A stretch of 36,272 nt of DNA from contig JAICWH010000020.1 in the NCBI GenBank assembly GCA_025934895.1, positions 1 to 36,272 of the forward strand, read 5' to 3'. Numbering within the stretch: position 1 is the first letter of the stretch; every line of letters starts with the position of its first letter. Shown here piece by piece: positions 26,891-36,272 of the stretch. The stretch is from Nocardioidaceae bacterium. Its GTDB lineage: Bacteria > Actinomycetota > Actinomycetes > Propionibacteriales > Nocardioidaceae. Both the position numbers and the translations under genes were made by a program. The notes beneath the pieces are model-generated. The model did not search any database and was not told where the DNA came from. It saw only the letters and a list, made by a program, of their open reading frames with translations.

Positions 26891-26976
26891 GTTTACCAGG
26901 GGATGTCGGACGTTTGGCGCTCCCCACGGGTGATGGCCCATGGGGAGCGCCAAACGTCCTGCATCCCCTGGTAATC
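26891..26976. repeat. Dispersed palindromic element, copy 2 (most complete)
   Basis: An 86-bp near-perfect inverted repeat. The ends are GTTTACCAGGGGATG and CATCCCCTGGTAATC. Inside, GACGTTTGGCGCTCCCCA is repeated in inverse with a 3-bp mismatch (TCG versus CAG) between the end and the inner part, and a few bases form the central loop. It lies between the convergent sugar-dehydrogenase and gatB genes. Compare copies at 15615 and 35890. Confidence 0.95.
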
Positions 26977-27022
26977 AGCAGGGCCCGGAGGGGGGCTCAG
27001 GCCGAGGAGCTGCCAAGCGAGC

Positions 27023-28528
27023 TCAGATGAGCTTGGCCAGGATGAGCTCTCGGACCTGACCGGCGTCGGCCTTGCCACCCAGCTCCTTCATCACCGCACC
27101 GATCAGGGCACCGGCGGCGGCTACCTTGCCGTCGCGGATCTTGTCCGCGACAGCCGGGTTGTCAGCGATCGCGCGGTCGACCGCTGCGGACAGGGCGCCC
27201 TCGTCCGACACCACCGCCAACCCGCGGCCCTCGACGACCTCGTCGGGCGTTCCCTCGCCGGCGAGCAGGCCGTCGAACACCTGCCGGGCCAGCTTGTCGT
27301 TGATCCTGCCCTCGTCGACGAGGGCCTGCACCCGGGCCACGTCGGTCGGCGTGACACCGAGGTCGGCGACCTCGGCCCCTCGCTCGTTGGCCCGGCGCGC
27401 CAACTCCGAGAGCCACCACTTGCGCGCCGCGCCGGGCGCCGCGCCGGCCGCGACCGTCTCCTCCACCAGCACCAGGGCCCCGGCGCCGACCGTGTCCCGC
27501 ATCTCCAGGTCACTGAAGCCCCACTCGCGCTGCAGCCGCGCCAGACGCTCCCGCGGCGGCTCCGGCAGGCTGGCGCGCAGCTCGTCCACCCACTCGGTCG
27601 ACGGGGCCACCGGCACCAGGTCCGGCTCCGGGAAGTAGCGGTAGTCCTCGGCGTCGGACTTCTCCCGGCCCGACGTGGTGACCCCGGTGTCCTCGTGCCA
27701 GTGCCGGGTCTCCTGCACGATCGGCACCCCCGACTGCAGCAGGGCCGCCTGACGGGCGATCTCGTAGCGCACCGCCCGCTCCACGGAGCGCAGCGAGTTC
27801 ACGTTCTTCGTCTCCGTGCGGGTGCCCAGCTGCCCGGACCCGGCCGGGGCCAGTGAGAGGTTCACGTCACAACGCAGTGATCCCTGCTCCATGCGTACGT
27901 CGGACACTCCCAGGGCGAGCAGCAGGTCACGGAGCTGCGCGACGTACGCCTTCGCGACCAGCGGCGCCTTCTCGCGGGTGCCGGGGATGGTCTTGGTGAC
28001 GATCTCGATCAGCGGGATGCCGGCGCGGTTGTAGTCGACCAGCGAGTGATCGGCGCCGTGGATCCGGCCGGTGGCGCCGCCGACGTGCAACGACTTGCCG
28101 GTGTCCTCCTCCATGTGCGCGCGCTCGATCTCCACCCGCACGGTTTCGCCGTCCACCTCGACGTCCATCCAGCCGTCGAAGGCGATCGGCTCGTCGTACT
28201 GCGAGGTCTGGAAGTTCTTCGGCATGTCCGGGTAGAAGTAGTTCTTGCGGGCGAAACGGCACCACGACGCGATCCGGCAGTTCAGCGCGAGACCGATCCG
28301 GATCGCCGACTCGACGGCCTTCTCGTTAACCACCGGCATCGCCCCGGGCAGGCCGAGGCAGACCGGGCACACCTGGGTGTTCGGCTCGGCGCCGAACCCG
28401 GTCGCGCATCCGCAGAACATCTTCGAGACGGTGTTCAGCTCGACGTGCACCTCGAGGCCCATCGTCGGGTCGAACCCCGCCAGCGCCTCCTCGAACGACA
28501 GCACCTTCTCGGCGGTCCGGGTGGTCAT
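27023..28528 (-). CDS. gatB: Asp-tRNA(Asn)/Glu-tRNA(Gln) amidotransferase subunit B
   Basis: A 501-residue tRNA-binding and kinase-type subunit. It phosphorylates the misacylated Glu- or Asp-tRNA side chain, and GatA-derived ammonia then makes Gln- or Asn-tRNA. The opening [15 protein letters not shown], the CGCATGFG and CPVCLGLPG zinc-type block (about 38-65), [26 protein letters not shown], and a C-terminal YqeY-like tail for tRNA contact are all present. ATG overlaps the gatA stop by four bases (ATGA), so the operon is gatC-gatA-gatB. Confidence 0.96.
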   Translation of the reverse strand: MTTRTAEKVLSFEEALAGFDPTMGLEVHVELNTVSKMFCGCATGFGAEPNTQVCPVCLGLPGAMPVVNEKAVESAIRIGLALNCRIASWCRFARKNYFYPDMPKNFQTSQYDEPIAFDGWMDVEVDGETVRVEIERAHMEEDTGKSLHVGGATGRIHGADHSLVDYNRAGIPLIEIVTKTIPGTREKAPLVAKAYVAQLRDLLLALGVSDVRMEQGSLRCDVNLSLAPAGSGQLGTRTETKNVNSLRSVERAVRYEIARQAALLQSGVPIVQETRHWHEDTGVTTSGREKSDAEDYRYFPEPDLVPVAPSTEWVDELRASLPEPPRERLARLQREWGFSDLEMRDTVGAGALVLVEETVAAGAAPGAARKWWLSELARRANERGAEVADLGVTPTDVARVQALVDEGRINDKLARQVFDGLLAGEGTPDEVVEGRGLAVVSDEGALSAAVDRAIADNPAVADKIRDGKVAAAGALIGAVMKELGGKADAGQVRELILAKLI

Positions 28529-30060
28529 GCGCTCGCTCCTCTCAGGGCCGGCGCCAGCTCGGGTGCGCGGGCCAGCAGGGGACCGCCCCAGCGTCGGGTC
28601 AGCAGCGTCTCCAGCGCCGCACCGACCCGGTAGACCCGGTCGTCGGCCATCGCCGGGGCCAGCACCTGTACGCCGGTCGGCAGCCCGTCCTCGTCCGCGA
28701 GCCCACTGGGCACCGAGATGCCCGGGACGCCGGCGAGGTTCGCGGGGATGGTGGCGAGGTCATTGAGGTACATCGCGACCGGGTCGTCCAGCTTCTCGCC
28801 GAGCCTGAAGGCCGTCGTCGGCGCGGTCGGTGACAGCAGCACGTCGACCCGCTCGAACGCGGCGGCGAAGTCCCGGCTGACCAGGGTGCGGACCTTCTGC
28901 GCCTGACCGTAGTAGGCGTCGTAGTAACCGCTGGACAGCGCGTAGGTGCCGAGGATGATCCGGCGCTTGACCTCGTCACCGAACCCCCGGTCACGCGAGG
29001 CCCGCATCACGTCCTCGGCGCTCGGCGCCTCGATCCCCTCCGGCAGCACCCGAAGTCCGTAGCGCATGGCGTCGAACCTTGCCAGGTTGGACGAGGCCTC
29101 CGCCGGCAGGATCAGGTAGTAGGTCGCCAAGGCGTGCACGAACGTCGGGCAGGACACCTCGACCACCTCGGCGCCCGCGTCCACCAGCAGCTGCACCGAC
29201 TCGTCGAACCGCTGCTGCACGCCGGGCTGGTAGCCCTCACCGGTGAGCTCGGTGACCACGCCGATTCGCATCCCGCTCAGGTCGCCCGTCGCACCCTGCC
29301 GGGCGGCGGCCACCACGGCCGGCAGGGGCTGGTCGATCGAGGTGGAGTCCATGAGGTCGTGCCCGCCGACCACCTCGTGCAGCAACGCGGCGTCCAGGAC
29401 CGTGCGGGTCACCGGGCCCGCCTGGTCAAGGCTGTTCGCCAGCGCCACCAGGCCGTAGCGGGAGACCCCGCCGTAGGTCGGCTTCGCCCCGACCGTCCCG
29501 GTCACGGCGGCCGGCTGGCGGATCGAGCCGCCGGTGTCGGTGCCCATCGCCAGCGGCGCCTCGAAGGCGGCGACCGCCGCCGCCGACCCGCCCCCGGAGC
29601 CGCCCGGGATGCGGTCCAGGTCCCAGGGGTTGTGCGTGGGCCCGTAGGCGGAGTGCTCGGTGGAGGAGCCCATCGCGAACTCGTCCATGTTGGTCTTGCC
29701 GAGGATCGGCAGGCCGGCCGCGCGGAGACGCGCGACCACCGTGGCGTCGTACGGCGGCACCCAACCCTCGAGGATCCGAGAGCCGCAGGTGGTCGGCAGT
29801 CCCCGGGTGGCCAGCACGTCCTTGACCGCGATCGGCACCCCGTCCAGGGTCGATGCGGGCGGTCCCGAGGCGCGGCGCTCGTCGGAGGCGCGGGCCGCCG
29901 CGAGCGCGCCCTCCGCGTCGACGTGCAGAAACGCGTGAACCGCAGCGTCAACGTCGGCGATCCGGTCCAGGTGGGACTGGGTCAGCTCGACCGATGTGGT
30001 CTCCCCCGACGCCAGCGCCTCCGCCAGCTCGGCGGCGGTGCGACGAGTCAGTTCGGTCAT
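28525..30060 (-). CDS. gatA: Asp-tRNA(Asn)/Glu-tRNA(Gln) amidotransferase subunit A
   Basis: A 511-residue amidase-signature glutaminase that makes ammonia from glutamine for GatB. The Lys of the triad is in [13 protein letters not shown] (about 76-88), and the Gly/Ser signature [13 protein letters not shown] is near 153. The nucleophile Ser is in [11 protein letters not shown] (about 175). It overlaps gatC by four bases and gatB by four bases, which shows a tightly coupled operon. The same family blocks occur in the partial amidase at 1-539, which lacks gatB and gatC neighbours. Confidence 0.97.
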   Translation of the reverse strand: MTELTRRTAAELAEALASGETTSVELTQSHLDRIADVDAAVHAFLHVDAEGALAAARASDERRASGPPASTLDGVPIAVKDVLATRGLPTTCGSRILEGWVPPYDATVVARLRAAGLPILGKTNMDEFAMGSSTEHSAYGPTHNPWDLDRIPGGSGGGSAAAVAAFEAPLAMGTDTGGSIRQPAAVTGTVGAKPTYGGVSRYGLVALANSLDQAGPVTRTVLDAALLHEVVGGHDLMDSTSIDQPLPAVVAAARQGATGDLSGMRIGVVTELTGEGYQPGVQQRFDESVQLLVDAGAEVVEVSCPTFVHALATYYLILPAEASSNLARFDAMRYGLRVLPEGIEAPSAEDVMRASRDRGFGDEVKRRIILGTYALSSGYYDAYYGQAQKVRTLVSRDFAAAFERVDVLLSPTAPTTAFRLGEKLDDPVAMYLNDLATIPANLAGVPGISVPSGLADEDGLPTGVQVLAPAMADDRVYRVGAALETLLTRRWGGPLLARAPELAPALRGASA

Positions 30061-30359
30061 GCCTCCTCCCCCAGGATCCGGGGGACGCTGAAGCGCTGCT
30101 GCTCAGGTTCGACCGGGGCGCCGGACAACGCCTCCTGGGCGGTCAGGCTGGGCCGGACGACATCCGCACGGAACACGTTGGTCAGCGGCAGGGGGTGCGA
30201 GGTCGGAGGTACGTCGTCGGCAGCGACGTCGTTGATCGACGCGATCGCCTCGAGGATCACCACGAGCTGGGGGGCCAGATGGTCGAGCTCGGTGTCGGAC
30301 AGGTCGATCCGCGCGAGGTCGGCCAGGTGGGCGACCTCGGCACGGGTGATCTCGGGCAT
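30057..30359 (-). CDS. gatC: Asp-tRNA(Asn)/Glu-tRNA(Gln) amidotransferase subunit C
   Basis: A 100-residue small subunit that wraps round GatA and GatB and stabilises the complex. Family features are the opening [25 protein letters not shown] and the [19 protein letters not shown] segment. Met at 30359 is chosen because GAGGAG lies eight bases upstream and the longer frame to 30452 is a basic, unlikely extension. A TAGGAT -10 box is found 55 bp upstream. Confidence 0.95.
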   Translation of the reverse strand: MPEITRAEVAHLADLARIDLSDTELDHLAPQLVVILEAIASINDVAADDVPPTSHPLPLTNVFRADVVRPSLTAQEALSGAPVEPEQQRFSVPRILGEEA

Positions 30360-30414
30360 GGACGAGTGCTCCTCGCGACGGTCGGTGGCAGGTTGCGCAC
30401 TGGGCAGACGCTCC

Positions 30415-30420
30415 ATCCTA
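30415..30420 (-). promoter_or_regulatory. Candidate -10 box TAGGAT for gatCAB
   Basis: TAGGAT fits TANNNT and is about 55 bp upstream of gatC, in the 175-bp gap after ligA. A -35 is not convincing. Nothing else was seen in that gap. Confidence 0.4.
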
Positions 30421-30534
30421 GGCAGCCGTCCGGGACGCCCGGGGCCAGCCATGCCATCCGGGGACGCACCGCGAGGATCGCGTTGGGTCGCGACGGGCGG
30501 TACGTCGAGCTGGAGACGACTCGAGGGATCGTCG

Positions 30535-33416
<2,882 letters not shown>

Positions 33417-33426
33417 CCCCATACGT

Positions 33427-33455
33427 TTGCGTGCAGCATGCATGCGGTCTACCCT
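33427..33455 (+). promoter_or_regulatory. Promoter of the tetR gene (TTGCGT-17-TACCCT)
   Basis: TTGCGT (33427-33432) and TACCCT (33450-33455) are 17 bp apart. The expected start near 33462 puts the operator 33465-33481 just inside the transcript. Confidence 0.55.
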
Positions 33456-33464
33456 CTGAGATAG

Positions 33465-33481
33465 AACGGAACTGTTTCGTT
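33465..33481. promoter_or_regulatory. TetR-type operator AACGGAACTGTTTCGTT
   Basis: AACGGAAC and GTTTCGTT form a 17-bp inverted repeat (7 of 8 pairs) around a central T. Such AACGRAAC-type palindromes are common for TetR repressors of EmrB/QacA exporters. It sits just past the predicted transcription start of the tetR gene, as for autorepression. No second copy was found before the exporter, which may be reached by read-through. Confidence 0.6.
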
Positions 33482-33513
33482 TCGTCCCTGTGATCGGGAG
33501 AGAAGGGTCGGCC

Positions 33514-34110
33514 ATGAACCGTGGAAAGCAGGCATCGCTGCGCCCCCGGGTCGAGGGCGAGCGCGAGGCACAGGTCCTGGATGCTGCGATCGCCCTGCTG
33601 GCTCGGGTGGGCTACGACAAGATGACGATGGACGCCATCGCGACGGAGGCCAAGGCCGGCAAGGCCACGCTCTACCGTCGCTGGTCGACCAAGTCCTCCT
33701 TGGTCGTCGACGCCATCCTGCGCAGCAAACGGGCCCTGCAGGTCCCGGACGTGGACACCGGCACCCTGCGCGGGGACCTCATCGCGATGGCCTGCGCGGA
33801 CGGAGGCATCAGCGACGAGCGGTCGGCGCAGGTGATGGCGGGCATCATCACCGCCCTGCATCACGACCCCGACTTCGCCGAGGAGTTCCGCACCCGCGTC
33901 GTGGGCCCGAAGGTCGAGGCGTCGCGTGCCGTTTTCCAGAGGGCCCGCGGCCGGGGAGAGGTCACCGCCGACCTCGACCTCGACCTCCTCTCACCTGCCC
34001 TCGGCGCCATCATCATGCACCGCAGCTTCGTCCTGGGGCTCCCCGCGGACGAGAAGACCGTCACCCAGGTGGTGGACGAGATCATCCTGCCCGCGGCGAC
34101 CCGCCGCTGA
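33514..34110 (+). CDS. TetR/AcrR family transcriptional regulator
   Basis: A 198-residue one-component repressor. The N-terminal helix-turn-helix holds MTMDAIATEAKAGKATLYRRW (about 38-58), followed by a TetR C-terminal ligand domain of the TetR_C_11 kind. Met at 33514 is preferred over GTG at 33490, since GAGAGAAGG lies seven bases upstream. It precedes the DHA2 exporter by 108 bp on the same strand and has a palindrome in its promoter, so it probably controls itself and the exporter. The ligand is unknown. Confidence 0.92.
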   Translation: MNRGKQASLRPRVEGEREAQVLDAAIALLARVGYDKMTMDAIATEAKAGKATLYRRWSTKSSLVVDAILRSKRALQVPDVDTGTLRGDLIAMACADGGISDERSAQVMAGIITALHHDPDFAEEFRTRVVGPKVEASRAVFQRARGRGEVTADLDLDLLSPALGAIIMHRSFVLGLPADEKTVTQVVDEIILPAATRR

Positions 34111-34218
34111 CCGACAGCACCTTCGCTCGCCCCCTCTCCTGCAGCACCGAACGGCCGATGGCGCCCGAAGCGCCGGTCCATAGGCATCAACCACGCCCGA
34201 GACACCCGAGGAAACCTG

Positions 34219-35823
34219 ATGACCATCACCACCCCGTCCCGCCCGGAGACCTCCTCCGGCTCGGGCCAACGCCACCTCGGCTGGGCCCTCGTGCTCATCT
34301 CGGTGGCCCAGCTGATGGTGGTGCTCGACGCCACCATCGCCAACATCGCCCTGCCGTTCATCAAGAGCGACCTGGGCATCGCCCAGGCGAACCTGTCCTG
34401 GATCGTGACCGGCTACGCCCTCGCCTTCGGCGGGCTGCTGCTGCTCGGTGGTCGCCTCGGCGACCTCTACGGCCGCCGACGGATGCTCATGGTGGGGGTC
34501 AGCATCTTCGCCGTCGCCTCACTGCTCGGCGGCCTCGCCTCCAGCGAGGGCCTGCTGCTCGGCGCTCGCGGCCTGCAGGGGCTCGGTGCGGCCATCGCGT
34601 CGCCCGCCGCGCTCGCGCTGATCACCACGACCTTCCCCGCCGGCCCCCAGCGCAACCGGGCGTTCTCCGTCTATGCGGCGATGTCCGGCGCGGGCGCGGC
34701 CGTCGGCCTGATCCTCGGCGGCTGGCTGACCGGTCTCGAGCCGACCTTGCTCGGGCACGTCGTCGACGGCTGGCGGCTGACGTTCCTGATCAACGTGCCG
34801 ATCGGCCTCGCGGCGGCCGTGGCGGCCCCCCTGCTCCTCTCCGAGAGCGAGTCGCACCCCGGTGAGCTCGACCTGCCGGGCGCCCTCTCCGGAACCCTCG
34901 GCCTGGTCGGGGTGGTCTACGGCCTGACCCGCGCCGGCAACCGGCTCTACGGCTGGAGCGACCCCTGGACGATCGCCTCCCTCGTGGCAGGCGTCGCCCT
35001 GCTCGTCACCTTCGCCGGCATCGAGCGCCGCGTGAGCCACCCGTTGCTGCCCGTGCGGATCCTGGCCAACCGCACCCGCGCCACCAGCTTCGTGGTGATG
35101 ATGCTCGTCCCGGCCGCGATGTTCTCGATGTTCTACTTCCTGAGCCTCTTCGTGCAGAACGTCATGGGCTTCTCACCCCTCAGGACCGGTGTCGCCTTCC
35201 TGCCGTTCAGCGCCGGCATCGTCCTGGGAGCGAGCGTGTCCTCGAAGCTGATCGAGAAGGTCGACCCACGTTGGATCGCAGGCGTCGGTACGGCGATGGC
35301 GGGAGCCGCCCTGTTCGGGTTCTCGCGGCTGCCCTACGACGACCGGATCGGTCACCTCGCGATCAACGCGCACTACTCCTCGAATCTGCTGCCCTACATC
35401 GTGCTGATGTCGGTGGGCATGGGTCTGACGTTCGTGCCGCTGACGCTGACCGCCGTGCACGGCGTGGGAGACCGCGACTCCGGCATCGGCTCCGGCGTCC
35501 TGAACACCATGCAGCAGGTGGGCGGCGCCCTGGGGCTCGCCACCCTCAGCACGGTCGCCGTGCACTTCACCCAGGACAAGGCCACGTCCCTGGGCGCCGC
35601 CGCGCAGGCTGCAGCCTCGCAGGGCGGGACGAGCGCCGGTCCGGACAAGCTGCACGCTCTGCAGCAGCTGATCGCTCAGGTCGCCTACACCGAGGGTGCG
35701 ACCCACGCGTTCCTCACCGGCGCCGGGATGATCTGGCTCGGCACCCTGATTGCCCTGGTGTTCCTCAACGCCAGGCACCAGGACCTCGCCACCGACGAGG
35801 CGCCCGAGGGCGTCGGCGTCTGA
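34219..35823 (+). CDS. MFS drug exporter, DHA2 (EmrB/QacA) family
   Basis: A 534-residue integral membrane protein with about 14 transmembrane helices, the DHA2 layout. Motif D1 LDATIANIALPFI (helix 1) and motif A GGRLGDLYGRRRML (loop 2-3) are present, and LGAAIASPAALALITTTFP fits helix 4. It would export hydrophobic or cationic drugs by proton antiport; the compound is unknown. GAGGAAA five bases before ATG serves as ribosome site. Located after the TetR gene. A palindromic element lies 67 bp downstream. Confidence 0.95.
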   Translation: MTITTPSRPETSSGSGQRHLGWALVLISVAQLMVVLDATIANIALPFIKSDLGIAQANLSWIVTGYALAFGGLLLLGGRLGDLYGRRRMLMVGVSIFAVASLLGGLASSEGLLLGARGLQGLGAAIASPAALALITTTFPAGPQRNRAFSVYAAMSGAGAAVGLILGGWLTGLEPTLLGHVVDGWRLTFLINVPIGLAAAVAAPLLLSESESHPGELDLPGALSGTLGLVGVVYGLTRAGNRLYGWSDPWTIASLVAGVALLVTFAGIERRVSHPLLPVRILANRTRATSFVVMMLVPAAMFSMFYFLSLFVQNVMGFSPLRTGVAFLPFSAGIVLGASVSSKLIEKVDPRWIAGVGTAMAGAALFGFSRLPYDDRIGHLAINAHYSSNLLPYIVLMSVGMGLTFVPLTLTAVHGVGDRDSGIGSGVLNTMQQVGGALGLATLSTVAVHFTQDKATSLGAAAQAAASQGGTSAGPDKLHALQQLIAQVAYTEGATHAFLTGAGMIWLGTLIALVFLNARHQDLATDEAPEGVGV

Positions 35824-35889
35824 GGCTCGCGTCGGTCGGGGCCGGGGCTCCGCGTGCCGGGTTGGGGGGGCACCGGGTCCCTGCCGCCG

Positions 35890-36007
35890 GTTTACCAGGG
35901 GATGTCGGCGCTCTGGCACTCCCCATGGGTCACGCCCCATGGGGAGTGCCCGAAATCCATGGGGAGAGCCACACACGGGCGCAAAACGCCTGCATACCAT
36001 GGTAAAC
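35890..36007. repeat. Dispersed palindromic element, copy 3 (about 30 bp longer)
   Basis: The left end GTTTACCAGGGGATGTCGG matches copy 2, and the right end CTGCATACCATGGTAAAC matches copies 1 and 2 with changes. The core GGCACTCCCCATGGG...CCCCATGGGGAGTGCC keeps the palindrome. About 30 bases with another CCATGGGGAGAG lie between the core and the right arm. Between the exporter and a convergent minus-strand gene. Confidence 0.9.
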
Positions 36008-36073
36008 GGCCCCTCGTCGAAGCGGCCGAGCATCCAGGAGCGGGCCGGTGTGCCCCCAGCCACCCCCACAGCC

Positions 36074-36272
36074 TCAGGGGCGCAGGTTGGCGGCCACGGT
36101 CCGGCACAGGGCCAGGGCCTGTCGGGCCCACGCGGGGTCGGCGCCGGCCAGCCCGCAGGCCGGGGTGACTACCAGCGACGACGCGCCCTGCGGGTCCAGG
36201 CCGAGCATGTCCAGGAACCGCAGCACCCGCTCGGTCACCGACCGGTCCGAGAGCGGGCTGGCAGGAGCGCTC
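36074..36272 (-). CDS. Methionine-synthase-like protein (MetE C-terminal type), C-terminal end only
   Basis: Only 65 C-terminal residues are in the window; the gene begins beyond base 36272. The visible part has LRFLDMLGLDPQ, VVTPACGLAGADPAWARQALALC and a short tail. The TPxCGLAG block with its Cys is the zinc ligand region of cobalamin-independent methionine synthases and their short actinobacterial homologues. Such a gene is commonly near ligA in actinobacteria (from memory), and here the hydrolase-TetR-exporter block lies between. Whether it is a full synthase or a short homologue cannot be told. Confidence 0.75.
   Translation of the reverse strand, partial: SAPASPLSDRSVTERVLRFLDMLGLDPQGASSLVVTPACGLAGADPAWARQALALCRTVAANLRP

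Overview
The window is high-GC DNA with GTG and TTG starts, densely packed genes and a strong third-codon-position GC preference. Its gene content (a branched-chain amino acid cluster with citramalate synthase, gatCAB beside ligA, a Ser/Thr protein kinase, TrpB2) points to an actinobacterium, most likely of the Nocardioides type. The genus is inferred from gene order and remembered relatives, not computed. No rRNA, tRNA, CRISPR array, phage gene or transposase gene was seen.

Layout. 1-2 kb: the 5' part of an amidase and trpB2, minus strand. 2-8 kb: cimA, a membrane-anchored kinase, ilvE and leuB, minus strand, with an Ile-codon leader and attenuator before cimA and a second unexplained leader region (7.9-8.4 kb) before leuB. 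8.5-10.7 kb: a methyltransferase-like gene facing an APC permease. 10.8-13.7 kb: serA and two small genes. 13.8-15.6 kb: an ABC exporter pair, plus strand. 15.7-19.4 kb: ilvC, ilvN and ilvB, minus strand, behind a Leu/Ile/Val leader and attenuator. 19.5-23 kb: a 60-aa protein and a PLP decarboxylase on plus, then ilvD on minus. 23-27 kb: a BNR-repeat protein, a 2-hydroxyacid dehydrogenase, a small protein and a PQQ-type sugar dehydrogenase lipoprotein. 27-32.7 kb: gatB, gatA, gatC and ligA, minus strand. 32.8-35.8 kb: a frameshifted alpha/beta hydrolase, a TetR regulator with a promoter and operator, and a DHA2 drug exporter. 36.1 kb to the end: the C-terminus of a methionine-synthase-like protein.

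How the genes fit. IlvB/N, IlvC, IlvD and IlvE make Ile, Val and (with LeuB and off-window LeuA/LeuCD) Leu. CimA with the LeuCD/LeuB-type enzymes supplies 2-oxobutyrate for Ile without threonine. SerA feeds serine. The transcription units look separately controlled: an Ile-rich leader for cimA, a Leu/Ile/Val-mixed leader for ilvBN, paired competing hairpins before ilvC, a V/F/L/I-rich leader region before leuB, and a leaderless promoter for ilvD.

The most unusual items are these multiple candidate attenuation devices and a dispersed palindromic element. The element has GTTTACC...GGTAAAC-type ends and three copies here, every one between convergent genes.
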